This document shows, one piece after another, positions 45,564-55,544 of a stretch of DNA of 64,000 nt; the stretch's first letter is position 1, and each line of letters begins with the position of its first letter. This stretch comes from Conchocele bisecta (Eukaryota; Mollusca; Bivalvia; Lucinida; Thyasiridae), in assembly GCA_029237695.1 (NCBI GenBank), contig CM055273.1:55045968-55109967 (forward strand), written 5' to 3'. Both the position numbers and the translations under genes were made by a program. The notes below the pieces were generated by a model that did no database searches, had not been told where the DNA came from, and worked only from the letters and a program-made list of their open reading frames with translations.

Positions 45564-45715
45564 TTGTCTTTCCCGCCGGTGCTTCTCGAGTCGTATACGG
45601 CGAACATCGAGTGACCTCCTCTATTAACGTCACGGAAATACACGACGACATCCTGGATGCACGATCGAGAAACACAAGGCTCGACAGTACATCGTCTATC
45701 GAAATGGTGAGCGGA
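45564..45715 (+). other. Unique segment between two MITEs; possible exon
   Basis: This 150-bp stretch is open in one forward frame and less AT-rich than its surroundings, and it ends AAATGGTGAGC, which resembles a splice donor. An upstream CCCCCAG could act as acceptor, but that belongs to the MITE. I recognise no protein domain, so it may equally be chance. Confidence 0.2.
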
Positions 45716-46066
45716 TCTGGCGGCCGTTTCACTAAACTTCGTTCGACTGAAATGTTCGTAATTGCAAATTTAGGATCTTCTGGAAATTTCAATTGATGGA
45801 ATTACATTTATTGATGCAGCCTATGCTCAATAACTGTAAATCCAATAATTGTTTACAAGACAACAATGTTAATGTGAAATTTACAGACTATCGTATCAAA
45901 TTATGATAGTCTGTACATTTCACATTTACAATTGTTTCTTGTAACCAATTATTGGATTTACATTTATTGAGCATATGCTGCATCAATAAATGTAATTCCA
46001 TCAATTTAAATTTCCAGACGATCCTAAATTTGCACTTACGAACATTTTAGTCGTACGAAGTTTAGT
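45716..46066. mobile_element. MITE with GGGGCCGTTTCACTAAACTT ends, rearranged copy
   Basis: Starts CTGGCGGCCGTTTCACTAAA. The interior hairpin sequence is present twice in succession (TTATTGATGCAGCCTATGCT, then TTGAGCATATGCTGCATCAA), which makes the element ~100 bp longer than its sisters. The right end stops at CGTACGAAGTTTAGTG without the GGCCCC terminus. Confidence 0.75.
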
Positions 46067-46374
46067 GGATCTACACTGGTCATAAAATGCATAAGCTCGA
46101 ATTCTCCAGTCATAGCCACAGTTTACTCCCTATATATGCGATAACAATGTGGGGGGGGGGGGGCGTTGGATGGGCCTTTAGTTTTGCCCGTCCGTTCACC
46201 CGTTCTGTCTGTCGTCATTTACGTCGACACGTTCGCAAGAATTTATCCATCATACCATGACTTCCTTATTACTACATGGCTTGCTTTCACACTCGCAGAA
46301 AAATAAAATTGTGCACATGTGTGTTACTCTTGCCCAGCTGTCAACGTGTCTAAGTATCTATTGGCACTCTCATC

Positions 46375-46447
46375 TCGCAATCAAGCAGTTTGATTGGCTG
46401 ATCCTGAGCTGTAACACATCTCAGACTCAGCCAATCAAGGTGCTTGA
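46375..46447. repeat. Single unit of the CAGACTCAGCCAATCAA hairpin
   Basis: CAAGCAGTTTGATTGGCTGA and CTCAGACTCAGCCAATCAAG form a hairpin matching the tandem units at 1965-2320. A poly-G run (about 13 G) lies upstream at about 46,150. Confidence 0.75.
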
Positions 46448-46504
46448 TTTAAACCACCATAATCATCAGCGTTGGCGGTAGCGCAGCTCACTAGTGCAGT
46501 GTCA

Positions 46505-46892
46505 TACAGTAATCAGAGCTGCAGATAAGCTGCGTATTTGCGTAAATACACAACTAAAATTGCCGAAAAACCCAATTGAAATCCGAAGTAGCGAGTATCA
46601 AAAAGCAATAACAATTTTGTGGTACCTGTATCATGCTGCAGAAAACAATAAACAGACCACAAATATAGCATATGTTTCTTATTTTCCATGAAAACACATC
46701 TTGGTATTTCATTAGAATTGTCTCCAAGGAGACAATTCTAATGAAATGCAAAGATATGTTTTCATTTCAAAGCAAACTAATTCAATAATTGCTGTCTGTT
46801 GATGTGTAAACAGTAGTGAATACCCAATTGCTTCAGAATTGATGGAGTGGATTGAAACTACTCAATTACTAATTCCTTATCTGGAGCCCTGG
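46505..46892. mobile_element. ~385-bp MITE with CTCCAGATAAG ends, copy 1
   Basis: AGCTGCAGATAAGCTGCGTA at the left and CCTTATCTGGAGCCCTG at the right. The centre is the hairpin TTCATTAGAATTGTCTCCAA. A sister copy at 62,680-63,075 aligns along its full length. The CAGGGCTCCAG-like outer end resembles hAT termini, but no clean 8-bp duplication is visible. Confidence 0.75.
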
Positions 46893-46959
46893 TATTACTG
46901 ATATTTCAACATTGCGCTTATGACCTCATGCATGCGTGTGTGTGTCGTCAAATCAATAG

Positions 46960-48195
46960 TGAACTGTGCAGGCCGAGGCCCTGATCAGACTGTGCGAAAG
47001 AAAGCACATGCTGATCTGGGGCTGCACTGGTAGGAAACACGACACGCCCATATTGTCCTACTCGGTGACTATTTAAGGGAGCACGTGTTTCCGAACGACG
47101 TGAAGTCCTGTGTAGATGTGTCGATTCTTTGTGAAAGTTATAAGTCATTGCAAATAACTTTCAGAACACCCATAAAACACATATGCCACCGTATTTGGTG
47201 CGCTACATATCATTAAAGTCGTCGTCCATTTGTTAGGAAGATTTTAAAGAATATTTACAGTAAAAATGACGTCACAGATCACGTCGGAAAATCAGGTTCG
47301 GAAACCACGTGATCCAACACCCTGTATTTGTCATTTCCAAAGAGGCCAGATTGCAAAAGAAACAAAACCGATAGATACAGCAGACTGGCAGTTCCATTAC
47401 TATGGCCGTTTCAAACGCGATATTTATTGACGCTGTTAATTATAGGGACCAGTATTGACCAAATTGCGGACGATTTGACCAAACAACGGACAAAATGACT
47501 TGGGGACGATTTGGATTGCGAACGAATTCACCGAGTAACAGACAAATCGACTTGCGGACGATTTGACATGCGGACGAAATGAATGTATATTTTTAAATAA
47601 CAGCATACCAACGTAAATTAATGCGGTGCCACGGAACAATAAGCGCCGGAAAAAATGACAACTACAACAACAACAAAATTTAGACTTTCAGACACACATT
47701 TTATCGAATAACAGCACACTGGCAAATCGCACGACATTTAAAACCCACCACATACATGACTAGATATAAATACATTGAAATCATTTCTTTAGGACACATT
47801 AGTACATTGTCTAATTGTGAATAACACCAAAACATACAAAGCAGATTTTCGCATTATTTCGCACGAGTCGCAATTGAAAATGCAAGTTAAAAGCACGACT
47901 CAATTTACGGGACCGAACGTGCCCACTTAAAGCGCTATTATTGAACTGTATAATGCTGCTTTCAACAAACATGTCAACATGTATTGAAATGTTTCTGTCA
48001 TAAATAAATGCATGTCCATTAGAAGACAAAGGCGACAATTATTGTTTCAGAACGCAATTGAATTGGTAAACAAAATCAAACTACAACATCATGCTAAAAT
48101 CAAATAAATTAAACTTTGAATACCACACCACATCTCTTTGGACAATACATACATTAGGCGAGGAGCTACTTCTCAAAAAGGCTATAATTAAGGAG
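46960..48195. other. Mostly unique non-coding DNA
   Basis: 46,960-47,040 is a fragment of the AGTGCAGATCCTGATCAG hairpin MITE. 47,450-47,580 has irregular repeats of GCGGACGATTTGAC. Beyond these I see no gene or recurrent repeat. Confidence 0.45.
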
Positions 48196-48334
48196 TTCGC
48201 TCAACACTCCCCACATAAAAGGTTTGACCCGTGGATTTGATAGATATATCATTGTGGATCATCGCTAGGTACAGTATACGCCTGTCATGTGGTGCCATTT
48301 CAAAATATGCATATTTTCAAGATGGCGCCCAATT
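48196..48334 (+). repeat. Left terminal inverted repeat of the 5-kb transposon
   Basis: Begins TTCGCTCAACACTCCCCACA. Pairs with 53,040-53,178. Confidence 0.85.
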
Positions 48335-48686
48335 ATTTCAATAATATTTATGTTGAAGCACACACACCAACGTAACGTTCTTTCAGGTGAACCTAATGGC
48401 AATAACATCATTGGTAGTTAGTTAAGAATGGTTAATGATGGTGTTGATATCATTCTATGTCGTATAAATCCAATATGGCTGCTAAAAAATCCATATTATA
48501 TTAAAAAACACACATATAGTCATTTACATCTGAATGTGTGAGTTAATCTCAAGGAATTAAGACATTTACCACATTTATGGATCTCTGAACTGCATGTATG
48601 ACACGCAGTTGCAAAGCTAAGGCGGTTATGTGAGACCCATATGTCTACCGGTATTTCATGTGACAAACGGATGAACATCGCTCTCA

Positions 48687-51600
48687 ATGAATGTAAACAT
48701 TTCATTACCGTTATTTCTGTTATTCCGCCACCTGTCTGGGTCAAAGCGGTTGATAACAATGTTGAATCGAATGGGACATTGCTCCTCGTATGACACTGTT
48801 CAGTTGATTGAGACCGCTCTTGCAAATGAAGTTAGTGCTAAATCAGAAATTGACGGCGTTGTTGTTCCATCAAACATCAGCACAGTGTCCTTTGTACAGT
48901 TTGCTGCTGCCAATAGTGGCATTAATGAAGAGACAGTGGATGGCAAGCAAACAACTCATGCAACTGTTCTTGTTGTGTATCAGAATGGGAACTTCGGAAA
49001 TGTTGCTACACGACGTACGCATGCAAACCATTCGCAGAAAAAGTCATTATCATCGGGCGCAGTTGGTCCAGTGGTGTGTGAGTTTGGTGCACATGGAAAG
49101 CGTCCAGATGTTCCAAAGATATTAAGTATTGAGAAGACTTGGTGTAGGCCTGATGATAAACTGTTGTGAGATCCAACGTTCATTGACCTCGCCTGGGCCT
49201 TAGTCAGATTGTGTCTACAACATTGTTCGTAGTCGAGACAGAAGCTGATTCGAGATAGATACAACATGTTCCCAACTGGAGTGGATTCAACACAATGATG
49301 CAGTCCGATATGCGCTTGGTTAAGACAATCGGAGATTGTCCTATGATTAATGCCTCATTCACTGACAATAGCACTATATACACAGTGCTTAAGACCGTGC
49401 AGAAAATTGTGAAAAGTGTTGGACAATCCGAGTGTGTCATAACATTTGACTTACTTATCTACATGAAAGCTAAAGAGATACAATGGCGATGGTCTGACGA
49501 ATTTGAAGATTTGACAATTCGCATGGGTGATTTCCACATTGCCCTGAACTATTTGGTTGTACTGGGGAAAATGTTCAACAACTGTGGTCTAGAAGATCTC
49601 CTTGTTGAATCTGGGGTATATGCTAGTGGTACCACAGCCGAACTACTCAAAGGAAAGCAGTATAATCGTGGAGTTAAAGCACATACGTTAGTGGCAGAGA
49701 TAATGTTCCGGCTAAAATGGACGGAATTCTGTTCTTGGCTCAAAGATGCGAATAACGAACCGGCTCAACATGAAGTTATACGTGCACTCATTGTGGATCT
49801 TCAGACAGATATCGTCGAAAAGAATGAACTATCCAACTCGTTGGAAACGCTTTCGTCTGTTATGACCCCAATCATTGAACAGTTCCGAGAATTCGAGACA
49901 GAAGGGCATGCCCAATTGTTCTCAGTCTGGGACATCTATCTTGAAATGGTAAACTTGCTGTTACATTTCATCAGGGCATAGCGTTCAGGCAATTGGCTGT
50001 TACATTTGACAGCAACAGCTGGGATGACACCATACTTCTACGCCATGGATCGGATGAACTACTCCCGATGGCTACCGATATACCTGGCAGACATGAACCA
50101 GCTGCCAGAGAGACACCATGAAGTGTACGACAAGTTCGTCAATGGGAACCATGCAGTGAGTAGATCGAAGCAACCATTCGCACGAGTGTGGACCGATATG
50201 GCATTGGAGCAAACCATCAACCGAGACAGTAAGAACAGCGGTGGGATAATAGGCATCAGTCAGCGACCGGAAGCTTTAGAACGGTGGTTTCTGACATCGC
50301 ATGAGCGAGCGGCGATTACGACAGCATTGCGAAATATGTGTGGAATCGGAGAGTCTGAACGTGTTGGGACACATAAAGACTGTGTACAGTCAAGAATTGA
50401 ACGTGACGAGTCGGATGTTCAGAAGTTAGTTGAAGTCATTACATCTAAAGCGATGGCAAATCCATTTCAATTTGATAAACTGCAAGCTGATGATAATGAC
50501 ATATCGCCGCTGACGAACATCGCAACAGGACTCGTCGCTTCCCAAAACGTCAGCAATAGCCTTTTGGGTGCCAAGACAATAGGAGAGCTAAAACTGATGG
50601 AGTTTGTTACCACAATACTTGAGAACAGTGAAATAAAGTTCTGGGACACACTTAAGAAGACGAAAATCTCAACCTTCGCCAGCATGATAAAGAAACGGAA
50701 ACTAAGTCTGTGGATGAGAAGATAGTCAGCATATCCGCCGACAGGGACCTGTTCGGAAGGCTGGTTATTGTGGCTAAAACGAGATCTGTCAACCTGAAGG
50801 AGGTATTGAGCTATGAATTATCGGCTGTTCCATATTCACTGGCTCATAGGGATAGTACTATGAGAAAGACTGACAAGAGTGTGCTGATGAAGGTACTGGA
50901 AAACAAAGTTGAGGTAATGCCATGGCTGCCCATATCTGAAAGTAGCGTTCCTACCGCTGTCATTGTTGATGAAATGGCTGTGTTGCATATGCTACAGTTT
51001 GGCGGAGCTGCGACATTTTGCGAAATGGGTAAAGTGTATTATAATCACATCACAAAGGCGCTTGGTGTAAGTGGGTGTAGACGAATTGATGTTGTGTTTG
51101 ACAGTTATAGAGATATATCTATCAAAGCCGGTGAACGAGTTAAACGCGGATCCGTCTCTGAAGGTCATGAAATTCACATTCACAGCCCATCCATACCAGT
51201 ACCATGCAGATTGAACAAGTACATTGCAAACGTAGATAATAAGAAGAATCTGTGTAACTTCCTGGCGCAAGTATTGTGCGACCTAGGTGTGGCGAATCTT
51301 GAAGAAGGTCATGAGCTAGTCATTGGTGGAGGCTTTGTTGACAATGAACAAGCAATCAGTGTGAAAAAGGGACAAACGGCTGAGATCGATATGCTGAAAT
51401 GTGATCATGAAGAAGGTGATACAAGACTGCTATTACACGCGGCGTATGATGCTTCTAGTTATTCACGAATAATAGTTAGCTCGCCAGATACGGATGTAAT
51501 GGTGCTGTGTATTGCCCATTTCGATGAAATTGCCTGTGCTCAACTCTGGTTTAAGACCGGTACTCGAGACAACCTCCGTTGCATTCCAATTCACATACTT

Positions 51601-52251
51601 CGTGAAGTACTTGGTGAAGATCTGTGTCACTCACTTCTCGGGTTACATGCTATAACAGGTTGCGACTCGATATCATCATTCTTTGGAAAGGGCAAGAAAA
51701 GGGCATTTTCTGTCCTTGAAGACAATGATGATCTACAGCTGAGTTTCCAGAAGTTTGATGAATGTGAAACTGTATGAGGAGAACTACTTGCTTCCCGCGA
51801 CAAATTCGTTTGTAAATTGTATTCGGGTTCTACAAAGACAGGCATGGGTGTCAACGGGCTGCGATATTGGCTTTTCTGTCAGAAACGACAAACAAATGAA
51901 CATCTGCCCCCGACGTCTTATAGCCTCCGCCTTCATGTGGCCAGAGCGAATTACCAAGCATTGATTTGGACAAGGGCCCTTGTAGAGAAACAGGATCTTC
52001 CATCACCTCTGGAGAGCGGCTGGGAGAACACGACAGCTGGATTGAGACCAGTCTTTATGGAAGCTGAACCGGCACCCAAAGGCCTAGTGGAGTTGGCCTC
52101 CTGCAACTGCAAGAAAACTGCATGTTCAATGGACTTATGTACTTGTCGGAGAAATGGGTTAGCGTGTACTGAACTGTGTGTATGTATGGCAGATGAAACA
52201 TGCCAAAATCCGAACAATACAGAGTGTGTTTCCGATGACGATGAAGATTGA
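48687..52251 (+). pseudogene. Transposon gene: FEN1/PIN-like nuclease plus CXC-like tail, broken
   Basis: Successive plus-strand blocks match, in order, a large family of uncharacterised metazoan proteins that I recognise from recurring motifs in cnidarians, fish, echinoderms and molluscs; no name is certain. Block 1 (48,687-49,166) has the HLSGSKRLI and SSYDTVQ region. Block 2 (49,271-50,710) has NWSGF, CITFDLLIYMKA, RMGDFH and VNGNHAVSRS-like regions. Block 3 (50,710-51,774) is an FEN1/PIN-like fold with acidic motifs IVDEMAVL, CDHEEGDTR, SSPDTDVMVL and the GCDSISSFFGKGKK turn. Block 4 (51,778-52,251) ends in a ten-cysteine CXC-like domain, CNCKKTACSMDLCTC onward (about 52,099-52,205). Breaks: in-frame stops at 49,167 (TGA), 49,979 (TAG) and 51,775 (TGA), and frame changes at about 49,200-49,270 and 50,685-50,710. 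The N-terminus is uncertain. Confidence 0.82.
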
Positions 52252-53039
52252 TCATTTACCCGGATAATCATAGTGATAGGAATGTACAAAAATTCAGAAT
52301 ATGCACTGATGAAGCATTAATTGAGACAGCGCATGCAAACATCTACAAACTGACGATTCCATACAGCATAGCTCTAGACCATCATGCTCATATTTTCCAT
52401 TTAAGTATGTCATACAACGACTATTAGAAGCATGCTTAGACAGTGTTTCAAAATATAGCAAACAGTACAAGCCCTGATGAGACTGCGCCGATGCACATGG
52501 AAATATCTGGCTATGCTGGATGCAAATGGCAATTTGTAGGTTTTCGTATGCGCTGACTCAATAATTTACCGATACAATTAGATATCCATGTTAATAACTA
52601 TATCATGTTTCAAGGTTACACACGTACAGCCGCAAATGAGTGAATTAAAATTCCATTTAAACAACATTTTACTTGATATTTCCTTAAGAAAACAGCAAAT
52701 CAATGTCATCGCATTGGAACGGTCATTGAGCAGTGCCACTCTCCGGAATGTTACAATGGTAGTTGTGTTAACTCTTTGCATGCTGGTGGTAAATATAACA
52801 GCATACACATCGGTAGTATTTTTCTTATTTGTCCCTGTCGTCTGATAACTAAATTATAATGAAATTCCAACATATTTTCAGGGAGAAATAAGAAAAATAT
52901 TAGTTAATTGTCGTCTGCTATTTGCATTACCATTGTGCAAAGACGTAAGCGTACGACGTAGGATCTTAAATTAATATTAAAATCACAAATATAATAAAAA
53001 TGTAAGAGCCAGCTTCATGAAAAGCAAATTTTCAGTAAA

Positions 53040-53178
53040 TTTATGGCGGCCATCTTGAAATTATCATTTCATGAAACGGCACCACATTACAACCGTACAC
53101 TGTAGCCTAATATGTTACATAGTGTCCCAGGAATACAATAAAAGTGTCAAACCTTTTATGTGGGGGGTGTTGAGCGAA
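53040..53178 (-). repeat. Right terminal inverted repeat of the 5-kb transposon
   Basis: Complement begins TTCGCTCAACACCCCCCACA. Pairs with 48,196-48,334 with equal internal spacing. Confidence 0.85.
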
Positions 53179-53254
53179 AATTATTTTTTTCATGGGCCAG
53201 CTGCCCGTTACGGAGCCTTATAAGGGACATGAGAAGAGAAAAAAATGTTCTGAC

Positions 53255-54065
53255 AAATTTGATTATTTCGTTAGAACGCATTCCAATTCGTTCTAACACA
53301 TTCGAATTCGTTCTAACGATTTAAATTATTTCGTTCTAACGAATTTGAATTCGTTCTAACGATTTCAATTATTTCGTTCTAACGAATTCGAATTCGTTCT
53401 AACGAATTCGAATTCGTTCTAACGCATTGCAATTCGTTCTAACGCGTTTCAATTCGTTCTAACGCATTCAATTATTGCGTTCTAACGCATTCAAATTCGT
53501 TCTAACGATTTCAATTATTTCGTTCTAACGAATTCGAATTCGTTCTAACGCATTGCAATTCGTTCTAACGCATTAAATTATTGAGTTTTAACGCATTCAA
53601 ATTCGTTCTAACGATTTCAATTATTTCGTTAGAACGCATTCCAATTCGTTCTAACGCATTCCATTATTGCATTCTAACGCATTGCAATTCGTTCTAACGC
53701 ATTCAATTATTGCGTTCTAACGTATTCAAATTCGTTCTAACGATTTAAATTATTTCGTTCTAGCTAATTCGAATTCGTTCTAACGCATTGCAATTCGTTC
53801 TAACGCATTGCAATTCGTTCTAACGCATTCAATTATTGCGTTCTAACGAATTCGAATTCGTTCTAACGCATTGCAATTCGTTCTAACGCATTGCAATTCG
53901 TTCTAACGCATTCACTGAATTATTGCGTTCTAACGAATTCGAATTCGTTCTAACGCATTCCAATTCGTTCTAACGCATTCAATTATTGCGTTCTAACGCA
54001 TTCATTATTTAGTTCTAACGAATTCGAATTCGTTCTAACGCATTGCAATTCGTTTTAACGCATTT
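53255..54065 (+). repeat. Minisatellite of TTCGTTCTAACGCATTGCAA units
   Basis: About 40 units of 17-21 bp alternate between CGTTCTAACGAATTCGAA, CGTTCTAACGCATTGCAA and CGTTCTAACGATTTCAATTA forms. Many are palindromic around GAATTC. Inverted counterpart units lie at 55,135-55,500. Confidence 0.92.
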
Positions 54066-54087
54066 CATTATAGCGCTTTGTTGTAAG

Positions 54088-54455
54088 GGGTGGTCGATAT
54101 TTTCGTGCATTTCTGACTTCAATTGACCACCATACTTGAAAACGGGATTCAGGCCAGAATCCGACGGTGCCGACGCATACTCGGGACATAGTCCTACATT
54201 TCAGTATGTGTCTACATTGGGCAACTGGGCTTGTTTGACCAGCCGTCATGCCATTTTAGTTCAGGGGATGGTCTATTTTACCATTTTCTTGGTTGTCTGA
54301 CTTCAACTGACCACCATATTTGTAAATGGGATTCAGGCACAAATCAGACGGTGCAGATGTACATGTATGCTACAACTCAGTATATGTCTACATTGGGCAA
54401 CTTGGCTTGTTTGACTAGCCGTCATGCCATTTTAATTTCGGGATGGTAGATTAGC
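54088..54455 (+). repeat. Tandem duplication (~180-bp unit) in the core of the foldback element
   Basis: Two copies contain TTGACCACCATACTTG / CTGACCACCATATTTG, GGGATTCAGGC, CAGTATGTGTCTACATTGGG and AGCCGTCATGCCATTTTA. About 85 percent alike by eye. Confidence 0.8.
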
Positions 54456-54546
54456 CATTTCTGACAGCCTTATTGTACAACATTTCCGGCGGATGTGTAG
54501 GGCTGATTCTTTATGGGATGAACTTCCGGCGGGCAACGTCAGCTTA

Positions 54547-55133
54547 TGCATCACGGGACGGTTGAAAATAGCCAAAATTGACTGCTTTTCTGAGCCTGCT
54601 TAGCGGCGTGCGTTGTGTCCTTGAGCAAGACATTTTATCCACACTGCTCCAGTTCACCCAGCTGTAAATGGGTACCGATAATTCGTAGTTGCTCTGTAAA
54701 TACGAATTACCGGCTTCTCTCAAAAAATCTCTACCTCCGTTCTTTCTCCCATTCTTGGGAGACGGCATGCAAGGTCCTAGAGCCAGTGCCGCCGTTAAAT
54801 ATAAGCCCAAAAAAAAAAGAAGGCTTTTCTGAGGGCGGCGGTGACTTATAAAAATCAGCGCCTCTCACAATCAGTTAAGGAGCTCTTGCGACAAGTATTG
54901 AAAAATACTCGCAAATGAAGTACAAATTGCGCAACACAATACAAATGCAGTAACCGCATCAGATGTGTTTAATTATTTTTACAAAGTTACCCCACCCACC
55001 TATTTTTGGCCTGACATTTAAACACGACTGAATTGTTTTCATGAAAACATGAGGCACAGAGACTTTGTTATGTCTCGTTCTATCACTTGTAACACCACAC
55101 CATTTCCTGAAAATGGTTCTAAAACGGGGTCAT
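54547..55133 (+). mobile_element. Truncated copy of the Harbinger-like element, with SINE inside
   Basis: Starts TGCATCACGGGACGGTTGAA after TTA, matching 44,551 onward, and follows it to GGGGTCATAA, where the minisatellite arm begins. The right half and right end are missing. Differences from the other copy are small apart from the 228-bp SINE insertion. Confidence 0.85.
54595..54822 (+). mobile_element. SINE-like retroposon with 11-bp target duplication
   Basis: The insertion is delimited by GCTTTTCTGAG on both sides (54,584-54,594 and 54,823-54,833). The paralogous element at 44,551 has this sequence once, giving an empty site. The body contains GTGTCCTTGAGCAAGACATT, CACCCAGCTGTAAATGGGTA and GGAGACGGCATGC, and ends in a ten-base A-run. 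The GTGTCCTTGAGCAAG block recurs in conserved central domains of metazoan SINEs. No tRNA-like head is visible, so it may be 5'-truncated. Confidence 0.85.
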
Positions 55134-55544
55134 AATTGAAATCGTTAGAACGAATTTGAATACGTTAGAACGCAATAATTCAATGCGTTAGAACGAATTA
55201 CAATGCGTCAGAACGAATTGCAATACGTTAGAACGAATTCGTTAGAACGAAATAATTTAAATCGTTAGAACGAATTGGAATGCGTTAGAACGAATTGGAA
55301 TTCGTTAGAACGAATTGGAATGCGTTAGAACGAAATAATTGAATGCGTTAGAACGAATTGGAATATGTTAGAACGAATTGCAATGCGTTAGAACGAATTC
55401 GAATTCGTTAGAACGAAATAATTGAAATCGTTAGAACGAATTGGAATGCGTTAGAACGAATTGGAATGCGTTCTAACGAAATAATCGAATTTGTCAGAAC
55501 ATTTTTTTCTCTTCTCATGTCCCTTATAAGGCTCCGTAGCCCGT

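Larger units (their letters stand above)
48196..53178 (+). mobile_element. ~5-kb DNA transposon with 139-bp TIRs, coding but degenerate
   Basis: 48,196-48,334 and the complement of 53,040-53,178 align without length change. They share TTCGCTCAACACYCCCCACA and TAAAAGGTTTGAC, then after exactly 58 diverged bases ATGTGGTGCC, and further in TTTCAAGATGG. Between them lies one long broken gene on the plus strand (48,687-52,251) and about 790 bp of non-coding 3' DNA. No clean target duplication is visible (AATTA is close on both sides). The superfamily is not assigned. Its right end is only 30 bp from the next element. Confidence 0.82.
53209..55538. mobile_element. TACGGAGCC foldback element with long minisatellite arms, 2.33 kb
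   Basis: Both ends read TACGGAGCCTTATAAGGGAC then ATGAGAAGAGAAAAAAATGT, nearly identical for over 80 bp as inverted repeats. GCCCGT at 53,203-53,208 and 55,539-55,544 is an exact 6-bp target duplication. Inside each end is an array of palindromic ~20-bp units (53,250-54,065 and, inverted, 55,135-55,500). The core (54,066-55,134) holds a tandem duplication and a truncated Harbinger-like element with a SINE. No transposase gene. Confidence 0.9.

Noticed and set aside
49551..49743. Minus-strand ORFs across 48,500-52,300
   Set aside because: Shadows of the transposon gene on the plus strand.
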